A DNA stretch of 12,590 bases from Methanomassiliicoccaceae archaeon. Lineage in GTDB: Archaea; Thermoplasmatota; Thermoplasmata; Methanomassiliicoccales; Methanomethylophilaceae. A program made the position numbers and the translations under genes. Of this stretch, positions 7,065 through 12,590 are shown in pieces; position 1 is the first letter of the stretch; each line of letters starts with the position of its first letter. The notes under the pieces are model-generated. The model searched no databases. It was given only the letters and a program-made list of their open reading frames with translations, and had not been told where the DNA came from. The stretch covers positions 1 to 12,590 of the forward strand of contig WRKA01000167.1 in the NCBI GenBank assembly GCA_009778265.1, given 5' to 3'.

Positions 7065-8162
7065 ATGCCCAAATATATTCATCAGTATGAGAACTGGACG
7101 GATCTCAGATGGGATCATGCCGCGGTGACCGCATCTTTAGGAGAGGCCCGTCTTTTACAAGGTAAGGTGATAGGGCAGATACGATCGCTCGGCTTTTCGT
7201 CCAAAGAGGAAAAGAATCTTGAGATGTTAACGTCGGACGTACTGAATTCGTTCATGGTGGAAGGAGAAAAATTGAACGGCGAAGAGGTACGGTCTTCCGT
7301 CGCGAGACATCTCGGAATGAATACCGCCGGATTGATATCAGCATCCCGTTATACGGACGGCATCGTCGGAATGATGCTCGACGCCACACAAAAATATCGG
7401 GATCCGTTAACGGAAGAACGTTTGTTCGAATGGCACGCATCTCTTTTTCCGACCGGATACAGCGGAATGAACAAGATAACCGTCGCACAGTACCGTACCG
7501 AAGAGATGAAAGTGGTCTCTGGCGCGATAGGTAAAGAAAGAATTCATTATGAGGCCGTTCCGGCTAAAGATGTAAGAACGGAAATGGACAGATTCCTTTC
7601 ATGGTTCAATAGCGATAAAGTGATCGTCGATCCCGTGTTAAGATCGGCGATCGCGCACCTGTGGTTCGTCGTGATACATCCTTTCGACGACGGCAACGGA
7701 CGTATAGCGAGAGCGATATCCGATATGTTTTTGGCAAGAAGCGAGAACTCTGCGGAACGCTTCTACAGTCTTTCGAAACAGATACTTGCCGAGCGCAATG
7801 AATATTATGATGTGCTGAAAAGAGCGCAGCGCGGAAGCGGCGACATAACCGAATGGATGCTGTGGTTCCTGAATTCGTTCAAAAGGGCGCTGCAGGAAAC
7901 GGAAGATGGTATGAAGAACATTCTCCTGAAAGCTGCATTCTGGGAAAGACATAAGGATGTTGATTTCAACGAACGCCAGCGTCTGATGATCAACATGGTG
8001 TTCGACGGCTCCGCGGAAAGAATTACCTCAACGAAATGGGCGAAGATAACGAAATGTTCTTCCGATACTGCGTTACGCGACATCAGCGACCTGATAGGAA
8101 AGAAGATCCTTGTTAAAGGAGAGGCCGAAGGGAGAAGCGCCGACTATAAGTTCGTACGGTGA
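7065..8162 (+). CDS. fic: Fic-domain protein (probable AMP transferase) with C-terminal winged-helix-like region
   Basis: Fic proteins transfer AMP or related groups from nucleotides to hydroxyl side chains of target proteins. The 365-residue product has a DUF4172-like N-terminus (YIHQYENWTDLRWD), a full Fic core motif HPFDDGNGRIAR (205-216, catalytic His205), and upstream SFMVEG (62-67), which fits the class II inhibitory motif S/T-xxx-E-G/N with Glu66 expected to block the ATP site. The C-terminal part, about 300-365 (TSTKWAKITKCSSDTALRDI and following), resembles a winged helix and could bind DNA. No ribosome binding site is seen; the ATG at 7065 fits a leaderless transcript. Palindromic repeats surround its promoter, which suggests autoregulation. 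All core catalytic residues are present. The target cannot be told from sequence. Confidence 0.93.
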   Translation: MPKYIHQYENWTDLRWDHAAVTASLGEARLLQGKVIGQIRSLGFSSKEEKNLEMLTSDVLNSFMVEGEKLNGEEVRSSVARHLGMNTAGLISASRYTDGIVGMMLDATQKYRDPLTEERLFEWHASLFPTGYSGMNKITVAQYRTEEMKVVSGAIGKERIHYEAVPAKDVRTEMDRFLSWFNSDKVIVDPVLRSAIAHLWFVVIHPFDDGNGRIARAISDMFLARSENSAERFYSLSKQILAERNEYYDVLKRAQRGSGDITEWMLWFLNSFKRALQETEDGMKNILLKAAFWERHKDVDFNERQRLMINMVFDGSAERITSTKWAKITKCSSDTALRDISDLIGKKILVKGEAEGRSADYKFVR

Positions 8163-8188
8163 GAATGCTTCTGACAAGATGCTATAAA

Positions 8189-8215
8189 CGAGGATATCAG
8201 CGATATATATCCTCG
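8189..8215. terminator. 9-bp inverted repeat between convergent fic and ATPase genes
   Basis: CGAGGATAT (8189-8197) and ATATCCTCG (8207-8215) pair perfectly around a 9-base loop, 27 bases after the fic stop and within the last codons of the ATPase gene. The position suits a two-way terminator, but no T-run follows on either side, so the role is uncertain. Confidence 0.35.
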
Positions 8216-9561
8216 AGATCGAAAAGAAGTATGCCGTTCTTTTCCGCATGCTCTGTCAGCCGGTCTTCGAATCCGGACCTGGAAAAGAGCGCGAGTTTCT
8301 TTTCGCCGAGACCTTTGACAAGTTCCGCTTTCATTTCCAGCCCGTTCAATACGTCGGATCCGACCTTGCTAACGGAGTATTTACATTCCGCGAGTATGCA
8401 GTAATTTCCCTTTTTGTCAAAGACCTCCGCGACGATGTCTATCTCTTCCGCCGTCTTCGTTTTTACGTCGGATCTCCTCCATGTGCCCACCGAGACGCAG
8501 GGAAATCTCTTTGATAGGAATTCGGCACAGACCTCTTCGAACACATCCCCCATGTGTGTTCTGAACATCTCGGATATCATGCCGCATGCTTCCTCCGTTC
8601 TGCCCGATGATATGAGAGGGACACACTTTTCTATCACTCCGCTGTGGAATCTCAGAAAATTGTCCTTCAGGACGTATGTGGGTTTTTTATTGGAGTTAGC
8701 GAGCAGTATCTCTTTTTTCGCTATTCCCAAAAAGATCATGTTGTTCAGACATTTAGAGCACAACGGGCCGTCGATGCCGGCTTTGTCCGCTATCGTTGAT
8801 ATCCTGTTGGCGCCGGCGCTCATCGCCGATATTATCGAACCGTATGTTCTTGCGGGCATAAGTTCCATGAGAACTATGTTCTTCGCCTCTTCGCTCATTT
8901 CCGTGCCCGTCACGAAATTCTTCATTATCCCTTCCGCGAACGAACCGCCTGAGAACATTGAATGATACAGCGGAATGCCGCCCACCGCCCCGTATATCTT
9001 AAGATTATCGTCCGCCGACAGATCTTTATGAAAGTCTGTGCATCTCACGTAAGACATCGGCCTCAGTTCCATACGATTCAGAAATCGACCGAAAAGAGGG
9101 GCGTCGCCATCATCCAGTTCTTCGACCATCGTATGCATGGACGAGCCGCACAATATCAGGAATATGTCGGAATCCTTCAGTTCGTGATCGATATATGTCT
9201 GCAGCAGGGACGACACGTACGGAGCCGTCTTTATCAGATACGGATATTCGTCGATGACCACCACGATCTTTTCTTTACCGCATACGTCCTTCATGTCGGT
9301 GAACGCTTCGATGAAATTGCCGTAGGGCCTGGGAAGTTTTCCCGTAAGAGAAAAAATGCAGTTCCTGAATAATTCCAGATTGATCGCTTCGCTGTATCGG
9401 CCCGAAACGAAGAAAAGGCTTTTTTTGTCTGTACAGAACTGTCTGAGCATCGCGCTCTTTCCGACGCGGCGCCTTCCGTACAGCGCGAACGTTCTGAACC
9501 CGCCTTTGGCGTAAATGTCGTTCAGCACCTTAAGTTCCCTCTCTCTTCCTATGAAGACCAT
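8197..9561 (-). CDS. Archaeal-type P-loop ATPase with DUF234-like nuclease-fold C-terminus
   Basis: A 454-residue member of the STAND/AAA-like ATPases expanded in archaea, cellular role unknown. It opens with the family signature FIGRERELKVL. Walker A is GRRRVGKS (29-36), Walker B is IVVVIDEYP (99-107, Asp104/Glu105), and ILCGSS (136-141) fits sensor 1. The middle (about 225-300) is helical and resembles a winged helix. The C-terminal region has a PD-(D/E)xK pattern: Glu343, EEIDIV with Asp375, and ILAECKYS with Glu392 and Lys394. These residues look intact, so nuclease activity is possible but unproven. The ATG at 9561 has a TATA box 27 bases upstream and no ribosome binding site, so it is probably leaderless. 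It converges on fic with 34 bases between stops. Confidence 0.92.
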   Translation of the reverse strand: MVFIGRERELKVLNDIYAKGGFRTFALYGRRRVGKSAMLRQFCTDKKSLFFVSGRYSEAINLELFRNCIFSLTGKLPRPYGNFIEAFTDMKDVCGKEKIVVVIDEYPYLIKTAPYVSSLLQTYIDHELKDSDIFLILCGSSMHTMVEELDDGDAPLFGRFLNRMELRPMSYVRCTDFHKDLSADDNLKIYGAVGGIPLYHSMFSGGSFAEGIMKNFVTGTEMSEEAKNIVLMELMPARTYGSIISAMSAGANRISTIADKAGIDGPLCSKCLNNMIFLGIAKKEILLANSNKKPTYVLKDNFLRFHSGVIEKCVPLISSGRTEEACGMISEMFRTHMGDVFEEVCAEFLSKRFPCVSVGTWRRSDVKTKTAEEIDIVAEVFDKKGNYCILAECKYSVSKVGSDVLNGLEMKAELVKGLGEKKLALFSRSGFEDRLTEHAEKNGILLFDLEDIYR

Positions 9562-9583
9562 GTTCTGTCATCATAAAGCGCAT

Positions 9584-9594
9584 ATTTATATATT
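9584..9594 (-). promoter_or_regulatory. TATA box of the DUF234-type ATPase gene
   Basis: AATATATAAAT on the minus strand is centred about 27 bases before the ATG at 9561, matching a leaderless start. Confidence 0.7.
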
Positions 9595-9598
9595 ACTA

Positions 9599-9635
9599 AC
9601 ATTGTAAAAAAAGACAATGTAAAATTTTACAATGT
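9599..9635 (-). promoter_or_regulatory. Overlapping dyads next to the ATPase promoter
   Basis: ACATTGT (9599-9605) and ACAATGT (9614-9620) form a 7-bp inverted repeat with an 8-base spacer. ACAATGT recurs directly at 9629-9635. Between the last two copies, TGTAAAATTTTACA (9618-9631) is a perfect 14-bp palindrome. The cluster begins 5 bases upstream of the TATA box, where BRE recognition and TFB binding take place. A regulator site is the natural reading. Confidence 0.5.
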
Positions 9636-9644
9636 GCAGAGTGA

Positions 9645-9702
9645 CCGAATGTGTGAGAAATAACGGGTGAGGTCTGACTGGGTGCCAACATTCGGATATA
9701 TA
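9645..9702 (+). promoter_or_regulatory. Inverted repeat and TATA box ahead of the small broken gene
   Basis: CCGAATGT (9645-9652) and ACATTCGG (9688-9695) are a perfect 8-bp inverted repeat with a 35-base spacer. ATATATA (9696-9702) follows at once and lies about 32 bases before the ATG at 9731, allowing a leaderless or very short-leader mRNA. No gene lies between the divergent starts (9562-9730). Confidence 0.4.
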
Positions 9703-9730
9703 CCGTTGAGCGCGGAATCTTGTGAAGACA

Positions 9731-9959
9731 ATGGCAACGAGATCCTTCGACGAGATGATGGTCATCGATACGCCGGAAGCGGCGAGAAATCTTGAGGCCG
9801 CATACTATGAAGCGGAGGCCGTGGGGGCCGCTGAGATCCGATGACCCGAGTATGGACGAAATGCTCGAGAGCGAAAGGCAATTCCTGAAGAATGATCCGA
9901 CGCGGCTGAATGAATTGATAGAGGTTGCCAGAGAGCGGCTGGCGGAGAGGGGGAGATGA
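9731..9959 (+). pseudogene. Small charged protein gene split by a one-base frameshift
   Basis: ATG at 9731 opens a 37-codon frame (MATRSFDEMMVIDTPEAARN and on) that stops at 9844. The next frame carries LRSDDPSMDEMLESERQF and ends with TGA at 9959; its own first ATG is at 9852. Removing one G from the run of five at 9823-9827 joins them into a 75-residue acidic, helical protein with the junction VGPLRSDDPS. Both halves have strong coding character and similar composition, which argues that they were one gene. I do not recognise the family with certainty; small proteins beginning with an FxEMMVIDTPE-like segment appear familiar from archaeal and bacterial genomes. It may be a recent pseudogene, a sequencing slip in a homopolymer or, less likely, programmed frameshifting. 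Confidence 0.7.
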
Positions 9960-10051
9960 CGTCTCCGATCTGACTGAAGAATGAAGTTCCGCTATGGATC
10001 GCGCGGTTTCCGGCACATAAGGAAGAATTGTGAGAAGGACCTCGATCGAAT

Positions 10052-10073
10052 GGCCGCTTTCATATGAACGGCC
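10052..10073. promoter_or_regulatory. Imperfect palindrome in the hisS upstream region
   Basis: GGCCG (10052-10056) and CGGCC (10069-10073) flank the perfect palindrome TTCATATGAA (10059-10068), with two extra bases (CT) on the left. It could be a regulator site or a weak hairpin. The surrounding 9960-10095 holds no convincing gene, only an unsupported 28-codon frame from ATG 9981. Confidence 0.35.
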
Positions 10074-10095
10074 TCGCTCGGTGCGGTCTCCGTGA

Positions 10096-10113
10096 AGTAA
10101 TAGATTTATTACT
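10096..10113 (+). promoter_or_regulatory. TATA box of hisS inside a 7-bp dyad
   Basis: AGTAATA (10096-10102) and TATTACT (10107-10113) form a perfect inverted repeat with spacer GATT. The TATA-like AGATTTATTA (10102-10111) lies within it, about 28 bases before the ATG at 10135, so hisS is probably leaderless. A dimeric protein bound here would block TBP. Confidence 0.6.
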
Positions 10114-10134
10114 GTTGTTGCATTTCAGCGAACC

Positions 10135-11382
10135 ATGGTCCAATGTCCGCGCGGCACGAGGGATTTCCTTCCCGACGAGATGGAAAGAAGACGATATTAT
10201 GAGAACGTTCTGAGGAACACCGCGAGAACATTCGGATTCAGAGAGATAGCGACGCCGATATTCGAAGAGACCGAACTCTTTGTAATGAGATCGGGACCGA
10301 ACATTCTCAACGAGATATATTCGTTCAAAGATAAAGGCGACCGGGATATCGCGTTAAGACCGGAACTTACCGCTCCCGTGATGAGGATGTTCGTCAACAG
10401 CATGAGCAACGAACCGCGTCCTCTGAAACTGTTCTATTTCGGTCAGTGCTTCCGATATGAAAGACCGCAGTCCGGAAGATACCGCGAATTCTTCCAGTTC
10501 GGCGCGGAACTGATCGGGAACGCGAATCCGGAGACCGACGCGGAAGCGATAGCGCTGGCGGCGTCCATGATCAAGGCGATAGGTCTGAAAGAATACAAGA
10601 TAAGGATAGGGCACATCGGCATCATCAAGGATATGCTCACCGACGCCGGCGTACCTTCGGAAAGGCTGCCGGATGTGCTTCAGAAATTAGACAAGAGATT
10701 GTATGATGAGGCAAGGGAGATCCTTGAGACGATGGATATCTCCGGCGACACCGCTGACGGGATATTCAGAATAACTGGAACGGTCGGGGGGAAAGAAGTT
10801 CTGGACCTCGTCCCGGAAGAGACCGCTTCATATCTCAGAGAATTGACGGACCTGCTGTCGGACATGGGCGTCGCCGACGTTGAGATCGATCTGGGGGTCG
10901 TCAGAGGTCTGGATTATTACACGGGAATGGTGTTCGAAGCGGAAGCGCCGTCGCTCGGCGCCGAGAAACAGATATGCGGAGGCGGTTCTTATTCCCTTTC
11001 GGAACTGTTCGGCGGGGAAAAAGTATTTTCCACGGGCTTTGCGATAGGTTTCGACAGAGTGCTGCTCGCGATAGAGAAAGAAGGTCAGAAGTACGAGAAC
11101 AAAGGTGTTCTGGCATATGTCGTTCCCGTGTCCGATCACGAAAGGAAGGATGCTGCTAGGATCGTTTCAATGCTACGCGGTAACGGGGTATCGGCGGACA
11201 TAGATATCATGAGAAGAAAGATGGCGAAGGCGATGAAGCATGCGTCCGCAGCGGGTGCGAGATATGCGGTCATCGTAGGAAAGAACGAACTGGCGGAAGG
11301 TTCCGTTACCGTCAGGGACATGAACACCGGCGACCAGAAGACGGTGAAGATCGAAGACCTCGTCATGATGTTCTTATTCTGA
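10135..11382 (+). CDS. hisS: Histidyl-tRNA synthetase
   Basis: Class II aminoacyl-tRNA synthetase that charges tRNA-His in the cytoplasm. The product is 415 residues, the usual bacterial/archaeal length. It opens with PRGTRDFLPDEM, leading into motif 1 (about 33-55). ALRPELTAPVMR (73-84) and motif 2 KLFYFGQCFRYERPQ (98-112) with GRYREFFQFGAELIG are intact. The histidine-specific signature RGLDYYTG is at 257-264, and motif 3 GFAIGFDRVLLAI at 301-313. The C-terminal anticodon-binding domain runs from about 325 to 415. The ATG at 10135 lies about 28 bases after the TATA centre and has no ribosome binding site, fitting a leaderless mRNA. Only 4 bases separate its stop from that of the convergent RNase H gene. 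Confidence 0.97.
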   Translation: MVQCPRGTRDFLPDEMERRRYYENVLRNTARTFGFREIATPIFEETELFVMRSGPNILNEIYSFKDKGDRDIALRPELTAPVMRMFVNSMSNEPRPLKLFYFGQCFRYERPQSGRYREFFQFGAELIGNANPETDAEAIALAASMIKAIGLKEYKIRIGHIGIIKDMLTDAGVPSERLPDVLQKLDKRLYDEAREILETMDISGDTADGIFRITGTVGGKEVLDLVPEETASYLRELTDLLSDMGVADVEIDLGVVRGLDYYTGMVFEAEAPSLGAEKQICGGGSYSLSELFGGEKVFSTGFAIGFDRVLLAIEKEGQKYENKGVLAYVVPVSDHERKDAARIVSMLRGNGVSADIDIMRRKMAKAMKHASAAGARYAVIVGKNELAEGSVTVRDMNTGDQKTVKIEDLVMMFLF

Positions 11383-11386
11383 TCGT

Positions 11387-11815
11387 TCAGCCTATCTTTA
11401 CCGTTCCCTTTTCGATGTGTTCGTCCATCCTCTCGTTGAGAAGTTCATCGGCCAGCGTTATCATCGGATCGTAACGCCTGACGTGAGTGAATTTAACGGA
11501 ACGGAATGCTGAGGTCATCGCTTTCACGTCGTCGTACATTTTCTTAAGATTCTCGGCTTTCACCTTGTACTCGCCGTTCATCTGTTTTATCACAAGCTCC
11601 GAATCCATTACGAACTCCACGTCCTTTTCTTCGGAATCCATGGCGTAACCGACGCCGTATATCAGGCCCCGGTACTCGGCGACGTTGTTTGTATTTATAC
11701 CGATGAATTCGGAATGCCGATACGTGATCTTTCCGTTCTTACAGACAACGACGGCGAACGCCGACGGTCCGGGATTTCCGCGCGCCCCGCCGTCGGAATA
11801 TATCTTCAGAGACAT
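11387..11815 (-). CDS. rnhA: Ribonuclease HI family protein
   Basis: RNase H type 1 enzymes cut the RNA strand of RNA-DNA hybrids with two metal ions. The 142-residue product shows the whole active site: YSDGGARGNPGP (Asp8), NNVAEYRGL (Glu47), FVMDSELVIKQMNGEY (Asp71) and HVRRYDPMITLADELLNE (His111, Asp123). There is no extra hybrid-binding domain. The ATG at 11815 is preceded by GAGGG about 10 bases upstream, overlapping the stop region of panD, and the gap to panD is only 13 bases, so the two are probably one transcript. It is the second gene after panD and converges with hisS. The functional link to panD is not obvious. Confidence 0.95.
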   Translation of the reverse strand: MSLKIYSDGGARGNPGPSAFAVVVCKNGKITYRHSEFIGINTNNVAEYRGLIYGVGYAMDSEEKDVEFVMDSELVIKQMNGEYKVKAENLKKMYDDVKAMTSAFRSVKFTHVRRYDPMITLADELLNERMDEHIEKGTVKIG

Positions 11816-11828
11816 TATATCAAAGCCC

Positions 11829-12176
11829 TCAGCAAACGAATTCCTTTATCGTACGATTGTTCTCGTCAACGGTGACGACCTTCGCTTTTATCTGTTCGCC
11901 GGTGAGTTCGTATCCCATGATTATTATCTTATCGCCAACGTTACACAAATGAGCGGCCGCTCCGTTCAGCGCGACGATGCCGGAATTCCTTTCGCCTTCC
12001 ATCACATACGTTTCGAACCGGGAACCGTTCGTGACGTTGGCTATGTATGCCTTCTCGCCCGCCCAAATGCCCGCTTTCTCCAAAAGTTCTATGTCGACGG
12101 TGATGCTCCCTTCATAGTCCAGCCTGGTCTGTGTCACGGTCGCTCTGTGTATCTTCCCGCGGAGCATCCATCGCAT
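11829..12176 (-). CDS. panD: Aspartate 1-decarboxylase, pyruvoyl-dependent
   Basis: PanD removes the alpha-carboxyl of aspartate to give beta-alanine for pantothenate and coenzyme A. The 115-residue product follows the bacterial family closely: [13 protein letters not shown] near the start, the self-cleavage site YEGS (Gly23-Ser24, Ser24 becoming the pyruvoyl group), [12 protein letters not shown] (48-59) with the conserved Asn and Arg, and [13 protein letters not shown] (70-82). It is slightly shorter at the C-terminus than the E. coli enzyme. The ATG at 12176 is chosen because a TATA-like TCTTAAAC lies about 25 bases upstream; ATG 12167 is a weaker alternative. It heads a probable operon with rnhA. 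Most archaea are known to use a PLP-dependent decarboxylase of the MfnA type instead, so transfer from bacteria is plausible. Confidence 0.95.
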   Translation of the reverse strand: MRWMLRGKIHRATVTQTRLDYEGSITVDIELLEKAGIWAGEKAYIANVTNGSRFETYVMEGERNSGIVALNGAAAHLCNVGDKIIIMGYELTGEQIKAKVVTVDENNRTIKEFVC

Positions 12177-12196
12177 ACGATTGTGATTATCGTTCT

Positions 12197-12229
12197 GTTT
12201 AAGAATCTTTTGCAGAATATCATATCTGC
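12197..12229 (-). promoter_or_regulatory. Probable promoter and dyad of panD-rnhA
   Basis: TCTTAAAC on the minus strand (12204-12197) sits about 25 bases before the panD ATG. Just upstream, GCAGA (12212-12216) and TCTGC (12225-12229) flank TAT/ATA, forming a near-palindrome with one bulged A. The spacing supports a leaderless start; the dyad is only a candidate site. Confidence 0.4.
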
Positions 12230-12328
12230 GTTATGATCCTCGATAATTTAATAGTAGCACATATCTTAAACTTAATAATAATTAGTAACACGAATTAATA
12301 AAAAACGCATAACCTTAAGTATCCAAAT

Positions 12329-12365
12329 GATATACTCGGAGAAGACAAGGATACATGGGGAGTGA
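12329..12365 (+). promoter_or_regulatory. TATA box and ribosome binding site of the right-edge secreted protein
   Basis: GATATACT (12329-12336) would start transcription near 12358-12360. GGAGTGA (12359-12365) stands 4 bases before ATG 12370. An in-frame ATG at 12355 would add five residues but lies at or upstream of the predicted start site and lacks its own ribosome binding site. The AT-rich stretch 12237-12310 between the divergent genes contains no gene. Confidence 0.45.
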
Positions 12366-12369
12366 AAGA

Positions 12370-12590
12370 ATGATAAGAATGAAGATCGTCGCGGCGGCCG
12401 TTGCGGCGTTATGTGTGTGCGGTGCGGCGGCCGCGATATTTTGGCCGGATGACGACGACGGATGGTACGCGTGGGGTCCGACCGTCGGAGATATCGATTA
12501 TTCGAAGATATCCGCCACACCGAGGATCATAGATGCGATAGAACAGATGTACGGACTCGTTCACGGAGACATCCCGGACCCGGTCATCGG
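12370..12590 (+). CDS. Secreted protein of unknown function, N-terminal part only
   Basis: An open frame of 73 codons reaches the right edge. MIRMK is followed by a hydrophobic Ala-rich segment (about 6-24, VAAAVAALCVCGAAAAIFW), a signal peptide or membrane anchor; the Cys residues at 14 and 16 could allow lipid attachment, but the context is not a clear lipobox. The mature start is acidic (PDDDDGW). The visible part, GPTVGDIDYSKISATPRIID and on to residue 73, resembles the linker at the front of extracellular substrate-binding proteins seen in methanogens, but this is a weak impression and no domain can be named. It diverges from panD. The adhesin-like gene at the other end is also exported but has a different sequence. 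Confidence 0.7.
   Translation, partial: MIRMKIVAAAVAALCVCGAAAAIFWPDDDDGWYAWGPTVGDIDYSKISATPRIIDAIEQMYGLVHGDIPDPVI

Noticed and set aside
9562..9730. A possible tRNA or small RNA gene between the divergent ATPase and small genes
   Set aside because: No cloverleaf, T-arm or anticodon stem could be drawn; the inverted repeats there fit regulator sites better.
9762..10016. Minus-strand 84-codon frame
   Set aside because: It is antisense to the broken small gene, is Pro/Ser/Arg-rich and lacks start signals.
9981..10067. 28-codon plus-strand frame MKFRYGSRGF...
   Set aside because: Too short, with no ribosome binding site or TATA box at the right distance; it could be chance.

Overview
This window reads as a piece of archaeal chromosome, most likely from a euryarchaeote of the Methanomassiliicoccales type. 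The supporting signs are a DNA topoisomerase VI operon, an archaeal DRG GTPase, an archaeal-type ATPase with a DUF234-like C-terminal region, AT-rich TATA boxes about 25-28 bases ahead of several start codons (leaderless transcripts) and GGAGGTG-type ribosome binding sites at others. None of the ten complete genes ends in TAG (nine TGA, one TAA), which fits a pyrrolysine-using lineage but does not prove it. The order-level assignment is inference.

Left part, 1-5700, nearly all on the minus strand. A secreted, repeat-rich adhesin-like protein runs off the left edge (1-1539); its upstream region holds an inverted repeat over the putative promoter. Next come top6A (1790-2884) and top6B (2874-4934), which overlap by 11 bases with B first in the mRNA. 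A four-helix membrane protein with two zinc ribbons (5035-5682) follows, with its own TATA box.

Middle part, 5700-10134. A DRG-type GTPase with a TGS domain (5802-6902, plus strand) diverges from the membrane protein. An accessory segment follows: a Fic-domain protein with a C-terminal DNA-binding-like region (7065-8162), whose promoter is embedded in three 33-bp palindromic repeats; a convergent ATPase with a nuclease-like C-terminus (8197-9561, minus), also with dyads at its promoter; and a small gene broken by a one-base frameshift in a run of five G (9731-9959).

Right part, 10096-12590. Histidyl-tRNA synthetase (10135-11382) has a dyad over its TATA box. It converges, with only 4 bases between stop codons, on a minus-strand pair: bacterial-type pyruvoyl aspartate decarboxylase panD and an RNase HI gene. 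A second secreted protein begins at 12370 and runs off the right edge.

The most striking signals are the 33-bp operator-like array around the fic promoter, the frameshifted small gene, the pyruvoyl PanD in an archaeal setting, and the set of distinct dyads placed at or beside promoters.
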